Origin: Euglena gracilis
Taxonomy: Eukaryota > Euglenida > Euglenophyceae > Euglenales
Length of the DNA: 64,000 nt
Assembly: GCA_039621445.1 (NCBI GenBank)
Contig: CP154954.1
Location: 73,040,308-73,104,307, forward strand
Direction: 5' to 3'
Every line of letters begins with the position of its first letter. The first letter of the stretch is position 1. A program made the translations under genes and the position numbers. The notes beneath the pieces were generated by a model. It saw nothing but the letters and a program-made list of their open reading frames with translations, was not told where the DNA came from and ran no database searches. Positions 1 to 12,039 of the stretch are shown piece by piece.

Positions 1-447
1 ATGCTGGTTGCCATGCACTGGCACCACGCCATACCCCCAGTCTTACACCCTGGTTGCGGGGTATAACGCGGTCGCTGTGGTGGGTGTCGTTGCACCGGGG
101 AAGTGGATGCTGGCCTGTTGGGTGCTGAAGCATCAGCAGCTGATGGGGCTTTGGCAGCGGAGCCGAGGCCGCAGGTCAGCGGCAGGGCCCTTGGGACCCA
201 AAAATTGGGGCCGGTGGACGTGTACCGCTACTGGGTGGCTATGCAACCATCTTCTGGAGATCCTATGTCCCCATCTTTTGGAGGACCTGTCAATGGTCAA
301 AAAACGGCACAATAACACCATATACCGGAGGAGACGGTGTGGTCATTTGCTTTCAACCCATTCAGAAGCCACTAAGGGTAGCAGTAAGAGGGCCAAATGC
401 AATCGTTTTCTACTCCTCCATTAGTTGTTTATTTGCGCATTTGCGCG

Positions 448-551
448 CATCACGTTGTTTTGTGGGTGCAAATGCGCAAATAAACATAGTAAATTGTGCA
501 GTTTCTTCATACAGTTTATTTGCGCATTTGAGCCCACAAAAAACGTGATGC
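448..551. repeat. Hairpin A, copy 1
   Basis: Arms of about 37 nt starting CATCACG and ending CGTGATG, with TGCAAATGCGCAAATAAAC against GTTTATTTGCGCATTTG, and a loop of about 30 nt. The counterpart in copy 2 is 17998-18101. Confidence 0.8.
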
Positions 552-654
552 ACGCAAATGCGCAAATGAACCACATCTGCTGTCAGTGTTTGATGGTTGT
601 GTTTCCATCACACCGTTCTTCTTTGTTTATTTGCGCAAATGCGCGCACAAACAA

Positions 655-712
655 AAATTATGCTTTATGCGCGCATTTGCGCAAATGCGCGCATAAAACA
701 TAATTTTTGTTT
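655..712. repeat. Palindrome of TTTGCGCAAATGCGCGC motifs
   Basis: AAAAATTATG...ATGCGCGCATTTGCGCAAATGCGCGCAT...CATAATTTTT (shown in parts) reads nearly the same on both strands with almost no loop. It could extrude as a cruciform. Copy 2 has a different but also palindromic structure here (about 18178-18243, CCACCAACACAA and its complement). Confidence 0.75.
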
Positions 713-850
713 GTGCGCGCATTTGCGTCCATAAGCTTGCGCATTGACAAACACTGTGACAAACTCACCAACTGGATGGCCCGTCAGTCTGTACCGTCAG
801 GGCCTCTATGTCACGCAGTTTTTCAACGGCGTCAGTTCATGGGTGCCAAA

Positions 851-956
851 GCCCAGCACAGGAAGGACAAAATTGTGTTGATGCGCGCAATTGCGCGCAT
901 CAACATTAACATGTTGGTGCGCGCATAAACACAATTTTGTCCTTCCTGTGCTGGGC
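851..956. repeat. Hairpin B, copy 1
   Basis: Perfect 29-nt arms: GCCCAGCACAGGAAGGACAA (continuing AATTGTGTT) at 851-879 and its exact complement at 928-956. The loop contains a second palindrome of GCGCGCAATTGCGCGC type. Confidence 0.88.
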
Positions 957-1611
957 TTCTTCTGCTGGGTTCTTTGCCACACAGCTGGTTGTGCGCATCC
1001 CGGGTATAAGCCGGGTGGGAGACACCCGTCCCCTTTATTCCCTTCATTCCCTGCGGACCCCATTTCATCCCCCCTGCGCTTCCCTTGACCAACACCCCAC
1101 ACTTACCCTCCTTCCCCTGTGTCCTTGTCGCCGGCTTGATCACACCACACCCACACCCCCCGGCACCTCCTCCCCGCGCTTTAACAAAACAGCCCCAAAA
1201 CACCACAGCAAGGCGCCGCAAGCAAAGCAGTCCGGCAAACACCCAGGACACACACCGCCGGCAGCTCGGGCACACCCAGGGACACAGCCGAAAGGAGCAA
1301 CAGGGGCAGGAAAGGTCCCGTTCCTATGGTGCTTTTTTGCGTTTTTTTTCCCTTTGGGCCGGCAGGGTCCCGGGGGTTTCGACGTACAACGTCCATTTTG
1401 GTACCCCCCAAAAACACCATTTTTTGCCAAAGTCCCGGGGGTCTCCCAGCCAAAAAAAGAATTTCGCTCATTTTTTGCACTCTCATGTCAACGTGTTTAC
1501 AAACCCCCCTCACCTTCACAGCCGAAACAAAGCAGAATCAAAAAATCCGTAAATCTGCGCAAGTGCGCAAACAAAAAGAAAAAAGCTTAAGTGCGAATTA
1601 GGCCACCTAAG

Positions 1612-2809
1612 ATCCTTAACCAGTCAACAAGGCCCTGGATTCGCAGCAAAGACAGGCAAATTCCCTCCTAAAAAAAACCAATCGCTCAAGTATGTGAAAT
1701 AATTCTGCCTTCAATTAACAACATTGTACGGTTGGAGGATTAGCCAGGGGACCCCAATGGGGGTGGGTGGGTCAGCCAGCAACCTGGCAACCTGGCAACC
1801 TGTTGAGAACAGATTCCTCCCCGTTTCCCCCCCATCCATTTTCAATCCCGCGAACGTGCCTCGAAAGGGGAAACAGATGTTTCTGAAGTCACCACACCTT
1901 CTGAAAGAATCACAATAAGAAAAAGGGGGGTTGGGTATTTTTGTTGAAATTTTACAGAAAACTGGTATTTTTCAAAGATAAAGTGCTGTCTTGCTCTGGC
2001 AAAACCCACCAAAAACCCTGAAGGTTCTGAACTTCAGATGACACTGTTTAAAACCCCTCAGAATTTTCTGATCACCACAACCAGCTGTTCAGAGGGGAAC
2101 ATTTTTAGCCATTTCTTTTCTGGTGGATCCTGCTTTTCAGTCCTTGTTTTGCCCCTCCCCAAACCCTGACTCTGGACCACCAATACCTGAAGAGGAGGGC
2201 TCTGGGAGCTGCTTTCACCGCTCTTGAGAATCCAACCCAGGCGTATCGGCCATTTTCGCAGCACCAACTTTCTGGCACCCACCACAGCGCACCCCCAGGT
2301 CTGCCAGGACATAATGGCAAGTCAGACACGCCTTCCACGACCACACCTGCAGACGACACCTATACCCAGGCCTGGGAGGACGCATCCGCCTCTGGTCAAA
2401 AAAAAGGGTGTGTGCCCACTGCTGAAAAGTGTTTTCTGCTTCCGTCTTCTTAACGCAGGTTTTTGCCTGCTCCGGTGCTTGCTCCTGGAGCGGCCCCATA
2501 ATTCCATATCAACGTCGCGCCAAGCCTTCCAAATTGATCGCCCTTCTTCACCATCACACCAGACAACTCTTTCTTTTCTGGCATTATCCCGTGGAAACCC
2601 TCGTTGGTGCGTGCTGCTGTCCTTGTAAATGTCGCTTGTGGTGTATCGGTGAAAACAGGCATACCGGGCAGATAACTGCCAACAATTACCATTTGGTTGA
2701 TTTTGCTACCAATTGCAACCACCCCTTCCCCTTCTTCCAAACTTGTTAGCCGGTGATGTCAGAAACGAACTGAGTGCTGCCAATTTCAGCACCTTCCCAC
2801 CTCCCACTG
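1612..2809. other. Non-coding, nothing recognised
   Basis: No exon, transposon end or tandem repeat that I can support. Several open frames on both strands lack splice context and homology. Confidence 0.5.
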
Positions 2810-2985
2810 CTGCCTGTCATCCACAGGGGGGGGGGGGACATGGACCCTCAAATGCGCAAAAAAACGCAAAAAAAATAAATGCAACCAAATGTAAAATGTA
2901 ACGTATGTAAAATCATTTAGGAGCTCCCCCAGGATGTACACTCTCTTCTGGAGAAGACTTGGAAAAAATTTCGGCTCCGCCACGG
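2810..2985 (+). repeat. Interspersed repeat, copy 1
   Basis: A G-tract, ACATGGACCCTC, an A-rich middle, then GGAGCTCCCCCAGGATGTAC and a run to TCGGCTCCGCC. Recurs in diverged form at 21715-21915 (G-tract, CAACATGAACCCTCG, GGAGCTTTCGGACGTACAC). Confidence 0.6.
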
Positions 2986-3636
2986 TAACAAAAAGGTGAC
3001 CAGTTCTTCAAAAAAAAATTGCATGCCTGAAAGTGTTTTGCTTTGAGGGTTTGTATGTTACCTACTATTATTATTGTTATCATTGTGTTGCAAATTTCAA
3101 AAGGTTGCCAAAAAGACGGACCACCCAGGAACACAGAACTGCAAAACAAGTTGGACGAACCTCCGGCACTGGCATTGGGCTCACAGCCACAGGACAAGAC
3201 ACGTCTGGATATGGGAAAGATGGTGGTTGCATTCACACAACAGGGGCAAAATAAGGGAAAATGACCGCTCTCCCCCCACACAGTCATGGCATTGGCAACG
3301 GGCGCAATGGGCATACTCAATTAGAATTAATAAAAAAATAACTGTTTCATTGTGCAAATTTCTCAAAATATAATCTACAAGTTTCTTGAGATCATGCATG
3401 GTTGTTGCGCAGATGCGCAATGGTTGCCAATTTCAATACAATATGACGAGAGAAGGCTCCTATCCACCTGTCTTACACTGTGCTGCACACTGGCCCTGGA
3501 CACCTGTGCCATAGACGGTAGGGTTGCAAGTCGTTGCTTTCATACGCCCAGGCCCTGGGTGTGTATTGCCCATCGGCACATTGCCAACCACGGTTTAAAG
3601 CGACCTGTCCTGCCCCCTGTTAAAGCACTGGAAAAC
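2986..3636. other. Non-coding, nothing firm
   Basis: AT-rich intergenic or intronic sequence. A short plus-strand peptide resembling a P-loop is discussed among rejected items. Confidence 0.45.
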
Positions 3637-3990
3637 ATGGGTAAGCACTAAGGGGGGGGGTGCTTAATTTGCGAAAGTATGGTAAGCACCGCCGGGTGGG
3701 GATGTTCAGACAAAGCAGAAAAAAATTTTGACAGCAAAAAAAAATCCAGCGTTTGCGTAGAAAAAGAAAAATTTCCTTTATTTTTGAAAGTCCTCTGTTG
3801 AACTTACAGGAATTTGATGCAAAGAAAAATCAGCAATATCTCGCTTCGGAAATTTCCAAATTATCGAATTTTCAAGAAATTTTTCTTAAAACGCACCCAA
3901 AATAAACTTCCCCGAGAAGACGACCTTTAAAAAGATGGGTAAGCACCAGGGGGGGGGGGGTGCTTAGATGTGGGTGGTGCTTAGACAAGG
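3637..3990. repeat. Keyword element: GGTAAGCAC / GTGCTTA with G-tracts
   Basis: Inverted words GGTAAGCAC and GTGCTTA recur at both ends (3639-3690 and 3937-3985), separated by G-tracts of 8-10. The interior is AT-rich. Architecture matches the other C-tract keyword families in this window. Confidence 0.6.
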
Positions 3991-4289
3991 GGGGGAGGCA
4001 AGTGCGGGCCACCTGAGAGCAATTTCAGGGCAGATATTTTTCCCACAAATATTTTTTGAAAAAACACTTCTTTTAGCTTGGAAGACCCCCGCGGGGCGCT
4101 TAAATGAGAGTTAGGCCACCTCAAAAGGGGGGAAGAAACAGGAAACAAAAGCAAATGGCATGACACAGGGAAGCGAGCTCAGAGGACAGCTTACGGGAAG
4201 AGGACCCACCACACGCCCACACCCGTGCATCAGGCCACAGGCACAGGGTAGCGGCCGCAGCAAGGGGCACTCCGACCCCGAGCCCCCAT

Positions 4290-4383
4290 GCACCGCACCG
4301 GCACCAGCGGATGACAGCGCCCCAGTCCAGCAGCTGGTGCAGCCCCATGGCACAGAGCACAGCATACTTCGGCGGCGGGGCGG
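4290..4383 (-). CDS. Doubtful exon-like GC-rich segment
   Basis: The minus strand reads YAVLCAMGLHQLLDWGAVIR in a GC-rich island flanked by AT-rich sequence, which resembles the exons elsewhere in this window. The acceptor (CCGCCGAAG) lacks a pyrimidine tract and the donor (CGGTGCG/GTGCAT) is only plausible. No homologue is recognised. Confidence 0.22.
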
Positions 4384-7094
4384 CGGCTCGCATTTTCATT
4401 TTGCATTCAGAATGCGCAAACAGGTGGAGCAAATTGTTTTTTATGGTTTGAGACTCAACGGAGAGTTCGTTTCAATCCCCATTTCATCAGAACCCCATGT
4501 GAATGAATTGAAAGCTACAATACAACTTAGAAACATTAGTTTTTTTTTTAAAAAGCAACAAACAGGCAGGGGAAAGAGACAACGAATATACAGACAAACG
4601 TCACATCAAAGCTGACTTACAAAATGAGAATCAGGCGGATCTCAAGGTTCTGGTCAACATGAGAATCATAATTAGTAAGCAGTTCCTGCAACAAAGCCAA
4701 TGAGAGAGTGTGGTTTAGTTGGTGTATGCTCATTTTGTTTTTGTTCTGCCCAAACTCTCCCATTGCACTCGCTCAAACAACGCCCTGGACAGGTAGCTGG
4801 TGTGTGCCAGGCAGCCACGGAAGACGTGGCTGCCGAGGGTGAGGTACGGAGCGACAGCAATGAGGAGGGGGGACCGCAAGGAGGGCTCCAGCGCTGTGAG
4901 TGAGAGGTGAAAGCAGCCCCACCCCAGCCGTTTAATGGCAGGGGACGACCCAGCCCTCCATGTGATCACACATTGACAACAAATAGGACAGCAAATGCAT
5001 AGGTAAGCAAAAATGACAAAAGCAAAAGTTGGTGGTGACACTTTTAAAACAGTTTTGGCTTCTTTTTTAATGCAGCAAAACATTTGGGCATTCGGGAACA
5101 ATTTGGGTATTATTTTCAATCAAAGGAAAATTTTGGGAGAAACAAGAAGAGTTGTCAAAAATATCATCAAGCAGAGAGGCTGTGGACAGGTCACCGTTAG
5201 TGCAAAATTTGGAACATATGGGCTGGGGGAAAAAATGTGTTCTTTACATTGTGCACGCCGTGCCTTGTACCAAGCCTTACTGGCGGCAAACCCGCTTTTG
5301 GTTGCCAATATCAACAAAAGACGTCCAAGATCGTGTGAGGCATTGACCTCAAATGTAAATGCGCAAAACAAAGATTACTGGCAGCTGTGCACGGTTATCC
5401 CAATGTTGCAGATGATGGAGGTGTTGATACCGACTCGGCAGGCTGTAACACATTGGTGCATGCGCGTAATTTGTTTATTCAGGTGAACGGCGAACATCCA
5501 GGTGTGAGGTTATCCCTCAAGCCATCTCAATCATCCTCCATAACAAAAACGATTCCAGAGCATTCTGGCACCACCAGACGCATATCTGGATTCCAAAGCA
5601 ATGCAGGGAAAACCGCGTCATTCACGGGTTGCCCTGTATGGTGTGGGAGGTGGAAGTTGACGGGGGGGGGGGGGTGGAAAAAACACGGTGCTTCCACCGT
5701 ATTGCACTCCCAAAGGCCCTGGTGCATCCACCAAGGACCTTTTGGGTGTGAACAGAGCAAAGGGCGCATACCCCTCACTTTGTCCAACCAAATGTAGGGT
5801 TACGGGAGGCTCATCGCCCCCGCGTAACAAAAAGGGGTGAATTGGGATGGAAGAAGGCACATTGCCTCCTGCACCTTGAACAACCAATGACAATGAAGAA
5901 GGCTCATTGCCCCCTTGAAACAATGGAGGCACATTGCCCCCTTGTAACAATGACAACAAATCCACTGACCCTTCAGGGCGTAGCTGCGGCTTGGGGGGTC
6001 CGGGAACTGGAACTATTTTCCCGAAAACCGTTCCAACCCCCGCCATCTTCATCAATGGTTGTCAATGTGTTCATCAACAAATTGTCATCAAATGGAGGGT
6101 TGGGGCCTGTGCTTTGTAGTATTTAGATCAAATTATTTAGATGGAAACAAAACCAAAAACCAAAAAAATTCACAAAAAAATAACAGGGCCCAGAAAGGGT
6201 GTATTGGTACATACCGAACAGAGCCTCCTGAGACCTGTAACAATGCTTAGAAGTTGGCTGGAGGCCAGGAACAGTACCTGCACCGCGTATCATGGCGCAG
6301 TGCCCCCCTCGCCACCAGTCAACTACAGAGTATCTTTGCAGGAAAGGCTTTCCGCACTCGTAAACCAACCTGCTACCAAGTGAACGTCCAAAGGATTCCT
6401 TTTGCTTTTGCTCCAAGAAACCTGTTCTGCTTTCGCCTCAGTACGCGCCGACTTAGGTTAGGAAAACTCCTTTGGAGTAAATAAAATTATTTGTCCCGAT
6501 ATACCCCTGTAAAGCAAAGCACAGAATAAAGGTTTTGAAGGTTTTCCTTCGATGTTAAGTTCAAAGAGGGTTTTTCCCTCAATCTTCTGCAAGCTAAAGC
6601 TTGTACGCAAATATAATTGGAGGGGGGAAAATACCATAAAATACCATGTGGGTAAGAAAACAGATTGTGCAGGCACGTATCATACGTGTTGCGACATCCC
6701 ATAGGATCTGCCATGATCGTCAGGCTGTGCACATACACAGCTGTCAGATTATGACAGAACCGTGTTCTGCAGATATCTACAGAAATGGGATTGTGCCGAT
6801 TACACAGGTATCCCTGACAGTTGAGTGGGGCATCCCTGGGGTGTGTGGGGGTGCCCCCCAGCAGCAATGTGGGGGTATCCCCCGGCAGGTGCGTGAGGAT
6901 ATCTCCTGCAGCCATGCACAGAAATCCATGGCAGCTTTCCAGGGCTATCCCTGAGGTGGCATGGGTATACCAAATACCAGGGGTATGCCAAGGGGGTATT
7001 TGCTGAGCTGTGGCTCTCGCCCAGCAGCTTTGGATGTGAGTGAGCGCGGCTATCCCCAGTGTTTGCGGCTGTAGGCGTGCATGGATATAAGCAG
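4384..7094. other. Non-coding with one minor motif cluster
   Basis: A truncated terminal signature (GCTTAAATGAGAGTTAGGCC, about 4099-4118) lies just before this span. At 5810-5950 the motif GGCACATTGCCCCC or GGCTCATTGCCCCC recurs four times with ATTGAAACAAT or TTGTAACAAT spacers. Otherwise nothing recognised. Confidence 0.45.
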
Positions 7095-7230
7095 CAGCTC
7101 TGGGTTGCACCAGTCTCGCCAACTTCGGCAGCTCTGGGTTGCACCAGTCTCACCAACTTCAGCAGCTCTGGGATGCACCAGTCTCGCCAACTTCAGCAGC
7201 TCTGGGTTGCACCAGTCTCGCCAACTTTCT
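7095..7230 (+). repeat. 34-bp tandem repeat, four copies
   Basis: Unit CAGCTCTGGGTTGCACCAGT followed by CTCGCCAACTTCAG; copies begin at about 7095, 7129, 7163 and 7197 and differ by one to three bases. Confidence 0.85.
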
Positions 7231-9039
7231 TTTTGCTAATCAGCATCTGGGTGATGGCTTCGCCGGTTCAACAGAGTTCCAGGGTCTGGCTACACAGCAC
7301 AGTACGGTAGGGTAAGTGCTCAGGGATGCTCCGTTTGCTGTGGAGAAAATAACAAACGATGTAAATTTTCATTTATAACATATACATCCCCTCTTTCTGG
7401 AGGTGGTGCTTTCAAAGGATGGGGAAAGAACTAGAAAAAAATAGGTGAATAAAACATCACAACTTGAAAAAGTTGGTAATCTTAACCAAATTGTTTGGAA
7501 ATTGTTTGGAGACCTCAGCAAAGCAAGGAAAAATATAGAGGAAAGAACATAAAAATTTGGGAGAGGGCATCAGCGTTGGGGGAAAAAAGTATTGAAAGTA
7601 CTGAATTCAAACCCTAAATTGGGCATCGCTCCCAATGGCGGCAATTTGGTGGATGTCATATGTCATAGAAAGACATATTTTGGAGGGGAAAATGGAAAAA
7701 ATTGGAGGACTCGGCAAAATTGTGTGAAAATTGGAGGAACCTTGTTCCTGCAGTTTTGTCAACCCCAACTTTTCAGCCCCGATGCCCCCTGGTTCTTGAC
7801 ACAGAAAAAGAATGATAAATGAAGTGCAGTCACCTTTTGGATACAATCTGAGTGCAGACATACACCTAAAATAAAGCTTCATCTGATGTTGTGAAACTGA
7901 TTTTTTATTTGTGATTTTAATATTAATCCCTGGGCATAATTCCCTGGGCGTAAGTTTTCCATTGTGTTCATGTCATTTTCTTCCAGAACATTTCTGTGGA
8001 GAAGGAGGGCACCACAAGAAATAATTGCGTCTTGTATTTGTCGAATCCCCCCATTCAAAAAGGTGGAATACATTTGCAGGTGTGGGGTTGATTTGTTGTA
8101 TTCGAAGAGGTAAGGGTCACACATGACAACCCGCAGTAGAAAGGGAGGACCTTCATGGGCCGGAAAAGCTTGGAGGAGAAAATCTTTCAGGCTGCCACAC
8201 GCCACCGCATGCTTGTAGCCATGCAACACCAGGAAGACCAGGAGCAGAGGGCTGTTTAGGACCCAGGGGAGGGGGGTCCAGACCCACCCACTCACCCCAG
8301 GTGGGGCCCTTCGGGGGGGGGGGTCGGGGTCAATTTTGGGGTCCAAAAAATATCGCCGAAAATAGAGCAAACCCGCAGCCTCCAGTGGGGTACCCATTCG
8401 GAACGACCCCCCTCCGGGTCACGAATCTCCTCCGGGATCCATCCACCCCCCCCCCCCCCCCCCGGGTCACGAAACATAAAAAAACCTCTGATTGGCAGAG
8501 CAGTCCGCAGGTTGAAGAACAGGAGGGCCGTTTAACAGAGATCGGTGGAGGGGCACCGTGGTGGATGAAGCATTGAAGACGACACTTTTGTGATACTTTT
8601 AATCCAAAATTTCCGGAACAAATTTCATCTGACCTCACCCCTATGTTGTTGTCCTATTGTGCCATGCTGTTTGCCGTGATTGTCACCCCTCAGCAGGGTT
8701 CCTCCCAGCTCTGTCACTCCTCAGCAGAGTTCTGTGCTGGCGAGGCCGAGATGTATCCGTGATTTTCCGTGATTTTCCAGAATTTACTTTTAAAATAAAC
8801 GTTAAAAGCCACACTCCATTGTCCACCACAAAGATTTGCACTGCCGATCTTCTTCCCCATTTGTAAAGCAACCTGTGGGATTGTGAATGTATGCCTCACT
8901 CCTCAAGCCTTGTGCTCCTCGACGTCCCCATTACAAAACAAGCAGACTACAGCTTGCCTCTGTCATGCCAAAAAAAATGTGTAGCCAGAACCCTGTCAAC
9001 GGACGAATAAAAATCAGAAAGGAAAAGAATGCATCACAC
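7231..9039. other. Non-coding, nothing firm
   Basis: AT-rich, with a C/G-tract-rich patch at 8250-8465 (GGGTCC and GGGGTC motifs, a 21-nt C tract) that looks like a degraded element of the same general kind as the short hAT-like copies. Ends could not be defined. Confidence 0.4.
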
Positions 9040-9047
9040 CTCCCCAT

Positions 9048-9352
9048 CAGGCTGTTTTTTACCAACCCCGGGGGGGAGGGGGGGTCCGGAGTGCCTGTGA
9101 GTGCCTGCCCAGGCAGGCACTACCCCCCTCCCCGGGGGGGTCGGATGTCGGCCTGTGCCCAGGCACATTCCTTGAAAATAGGCCATTTTTGACTCTCCGG
9201 CACCTTTGGCGCCGGGGTTGTGCCAGGGTACTTTTGGCCGTGTGAAATACCCCCCCCCCCCCGGGGTCAGAATTGGAGTGCCTTGGAGTGCCTGCCCAGG
9301 AAGGCACCCCCCCCCGGGGTGGGGTCAGCACCCGACTACAGAATACAGCCTG
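9048..9352. mobile_element. Short hAT-like element, second subfamily
   Basis: Starts CAGGCTGTTTTTTACC and ends GAATACAGCCTG, with perfect 8-bp duplications CTCCCCAT at 9040-9047 and 9353-9360. The core keeps GGCACCTTTGGCGCC near 9200. It contains an internal repeated motif GGAGTGCCT(T/G)GGAGTGCCTGCCCAGG. Confidence 0.85.
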
Positions 9353-9360
9353 CTCCCCAT

Positions 9361-10037
9361 CAAAAAAATGAACGAAAATCAGCAAAGGCACATGCAAAAA
9401 CTCACAAAAAGAAACCTAAACCCTGAACCCTCTGCCTCATCCGTGAATTTCCATGAATTTATTTCCATGATTTCCGTGAAAATGGCCTTCCACCCATTTC
9501 CATGAGCCTATGAGAAATTAATTTATCATCAATTTCCTTTGCAAAAAATGGGAGGAGCCATGCCCTCAGAAAACTCACCCTTCTTCAATCTTCAATCTTC
9601 ATTCGCAAATGTCGTGCTGATACAGGTACTGCATTCAACTGAATGCATAAGTAATTGCACGAAATCATCCAAAAATACAATTTTGTGCAACTTTTGGGTA
9701 AAATATGTAAAGAATCCCAAAAAAAAATCGGTGAAGTGATGCAGAGGAAAAGTTGACAGTTTTTAAAGCGTGTGCAATGCCCAAATAAATGTGTGTGTGT
9801 GTGTGTGTGTCACACCCCTTGCACCTCCGAAACTGATGTCCAAAACAGCACTCACCTCAAAAGAGATGCTTCACACTAAACCGATTTCAGGCAGTGCCCA
9901 AATCAGTGTGCACCACCGAGGGCCTGAAACTACGGTCCAAAAATGTGACCACCCCCGGCACTGAAATGGGGGGGTCACCCCTAACAGCCTGAAACGTTGA
10001 CCTGGATTGCCAAAGTGGACACAACCCATCTTCTCAC
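9361..10037. other. Non-coding; short GT microsatellite
   Basis: A (GT)10 run lies at about 9789-9810. Nothing else recognised before the membrane-protein exon. Confidence 0.45.
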
Positions 10038-10207
10038 CGTGCGCTGAACCACAGCACTTGCGAAGTGATGGCTGGGGAGTAGCTCGGCAGCACAGCATTC
10101 AGCAGCACGAAACTGACGGCAAACGAGAGCGCCGCGGCCCACAGCTCCAGGCGCAGCTTCTGACGCAGGAACAGGGCGACGCCCAACGCCAGCCCCAGAC
10201 ACCCACA
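10038..10207 (-). CDS. Exon of an unidentified membrane protein
   Basis: Between an acceptor GTGAAAGCCAG and a consensus donor GCACG/GTGAGA lies a GC-rich frame with two hydrophobic stretches: CLGLALGVALFL, then LWAAALSFAVSFVLLNAVL, separated by basic RQKLRLE. This is the pattern of two membrane helices joined by a short charged turn. It lies downstream of the stop of exon 26 and so probably belongs to a different minus-strand gene. I do not recognise the family. Confidence 0.5.
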
Positions 10208-12035
10208 CTGGCTTTCACATCAGTGGGCATTTTGTCAGCAGCGTCACATGAAGTCGCATAAATCACATCTGTTTGTCCCATCTTTTTTTTGTGAAAGACC
10301 TTGTGGGCTTTGCACTTTTCTTTATTTGACCCCCTGCCTGTAAATATGAAGATGCAGGCAGGTTTTAAGATTGGGGAGGGGGGGTCCCCCACCCACACAA
10401 CCGGGGGGGGGGGGGTCCCAGGGGACCCAACCCACTTTCTTTAGGGCAAAGGGTTCGAAGGAAGGATGCTGTCCACAGTTTAGGTGGGATTACCGCCACC
10501 CCTTGACCATAGGGCGTCCGGACCACCCTGCCTGCCCTTTTGTTGAATTTTTTCAACAAAAAGTTTTTATTTCATCATAAATTTTTGGCTGGAGAGCTGC
10601 CACCCAGCTGGATGCGGGTTTTTCCCCCAGTTTTTAGATACCCCCCCCCTTTGCTCACAAACCACCCCCACGCATCCACCACCTCCTGGTGGGAGTTGGA
10701 CGTGAGGGTGTGTGGGTGAGCATGCCTTGGGGTGTGGGCAACCTTAAAAAGTTCTTACAAAAGGGTATGTGGCATCAGGTCATGCGACCATCCCTGGCCG
10801 GGGGTTGCATGTCGGGGGTGCGTATCACCTCCGACCTTTGCCTGACTGGTGCCGGAAAATCCTCAGCATTTGAGAAAATCTGATGAAAAAAATTGTTTCA
10901 ATGATTCAAGTTCCTTTTCCCCATCCGGAATCCCAGCTCTGGTTTGATTGTGGTTTTCCAGTTTCTATTCCTTTGGGCTTGCTTCGGCCCCAGGTTGGCT
11001 CAGTCCAAGTCACCACCCCTCTTTTCAGCTTCTGGTGATCAAGGCACAGCGGCGCAACGTGGGGGGAAAAAGAACAAAAGGGGGGGGAGAAAGAAAGAAA
11101 TTTTGTCAAATGTGCAAAGCCCACAGGACGAAGGTCCAAACAAGTGGGGCCTTTCACAATCCTGGACCCATAACTCAAGCAACAAAATGATACAAAAGAA
11201 ACTCTGGAGAGAACAAAAGGGCTTCTTAAAAAAAAAATGGAAACAAGGCTCTTTGGCTATTTCGAGTGCATGTGAACCCCAGGGGGGGAGAAACTGCACA
11301 CGGGCCAGTCAAAAACTGCACTGCAAAAAACTGCAAAAAAAAACTGCAAAAAAACTGCACTTCAACAAAAAAAATTATTACAATAAACAAGCTGAAATGG
11401 TGTGCATATGCAAAACAACGTAAATTGCGACCACATGAGCACGCCCCAATTCACCTAACTAACTACGTTTGTTTTGCACAACTTTGGAGCCGATGACAAC
11501 AAAAATGGAAGCAATCAATCAAGGTGCACTGTGCATGGTTTTCATGCACTGAAATATAAGTCATGTGTTTGGATGCCGGGTCACATCGGTTTTCCTGCAC
11601 CAAAACTTGTACCGACCATGACCACGAAGGTGCCAAACGGTTTCCTTTCTAATTATGGGAAAAATACCCATACACAGAAATTTTCAATGCTTTCATTTCT
11701 TGCTGGAGATGTTCAGTTTGGAACTTTCGGTCCATCACCTGGTGAAGTTTCCCATACCATGATGAAAAAAAAATCTACACCAACCGTCACAAACTTTGAG
11801 CATTGTCTTTATGGGATTGTCAGATGGTCGACAACCTGGGAATTTCTTGCAAATAAGAAAAATATTTTTGCTCTTTGAAACATTTGGCTTGTGTGACACT
11901 TGGCCACAATGCTTGGGGCAAGACCCAACCTTCTTCTTTGCGGCTCCACGAATTTCGAAATCCTCAACTCCAACTTCAACCAAAATTTGCACAAAAAAAA
12001 CAGTTTTTGTATTTAGTCCCTAAGAATCCTGACAT
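10208..12035. other. Non-coding; A-rich ACTGCAAAAAA phrase repeats
   Basis: At 11308-11365 the phrase AAAACTGCAAAAAA recurs four times. The same phrase cluster appears at 12779-12930, 23325-23345 and 40640-40785. A G/C-tract patch at 10370-10430 resembles a decayed transposon end. No exon supported. Confidence 0.45.
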
Positions 12036-12039
12036 AAGT

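Larger units (their letters stand above)
1..1611 (+). repeat. Long composite repeat, copy 1
   Basis: Homologous over nearly its whole length to 17100-19155, and its last 650 bp also to about 53880-54504. The order is: GC-rich head (1-420), a cluster of long hairpins made of TTTGCGCAAATGCGC motifs (420-960), a pyrimidine-rich and then A-rich body (960-1560), and a terminal signature GCTTAAGTGCGAATTAGGCC at 1585-1611. The left end is cut by the window. There is no convincing coding capacity; the frames here are not conserved between copies. Confidence 0.85.

Noticed and set aside
3120-3260. Plus-strand peptide ATGQDTSGYGK read as a nucleotide-binding P-loop.
   Set aside because: The GxxxxGK[ST] pattern is not met, neighbouring residues do not match a motor or GTPase, and no splice context was found.
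4730-4900. Minus-strand segment SHVFRGCLAHTSYLSRALF as an exon.
   Set aside because: The acceptor is plausible but there is no donor at a sensible place, no homology and no GC-rich codon pattern.
5013-5797. Overlapping plus-strand frames of 157 and 136 codons.
   Set aside because: No domain, no splice sites, average composition; the length is within chance for this window size.
10350-10545. CAGGCAGG...CCTGCCTG segment as a further hAT-like copy.
   Set aside because: The ends look similar, but the 8-bp flanks (TGAAGATG and CCCTTTTG) do not match and the core hairpin is absent.
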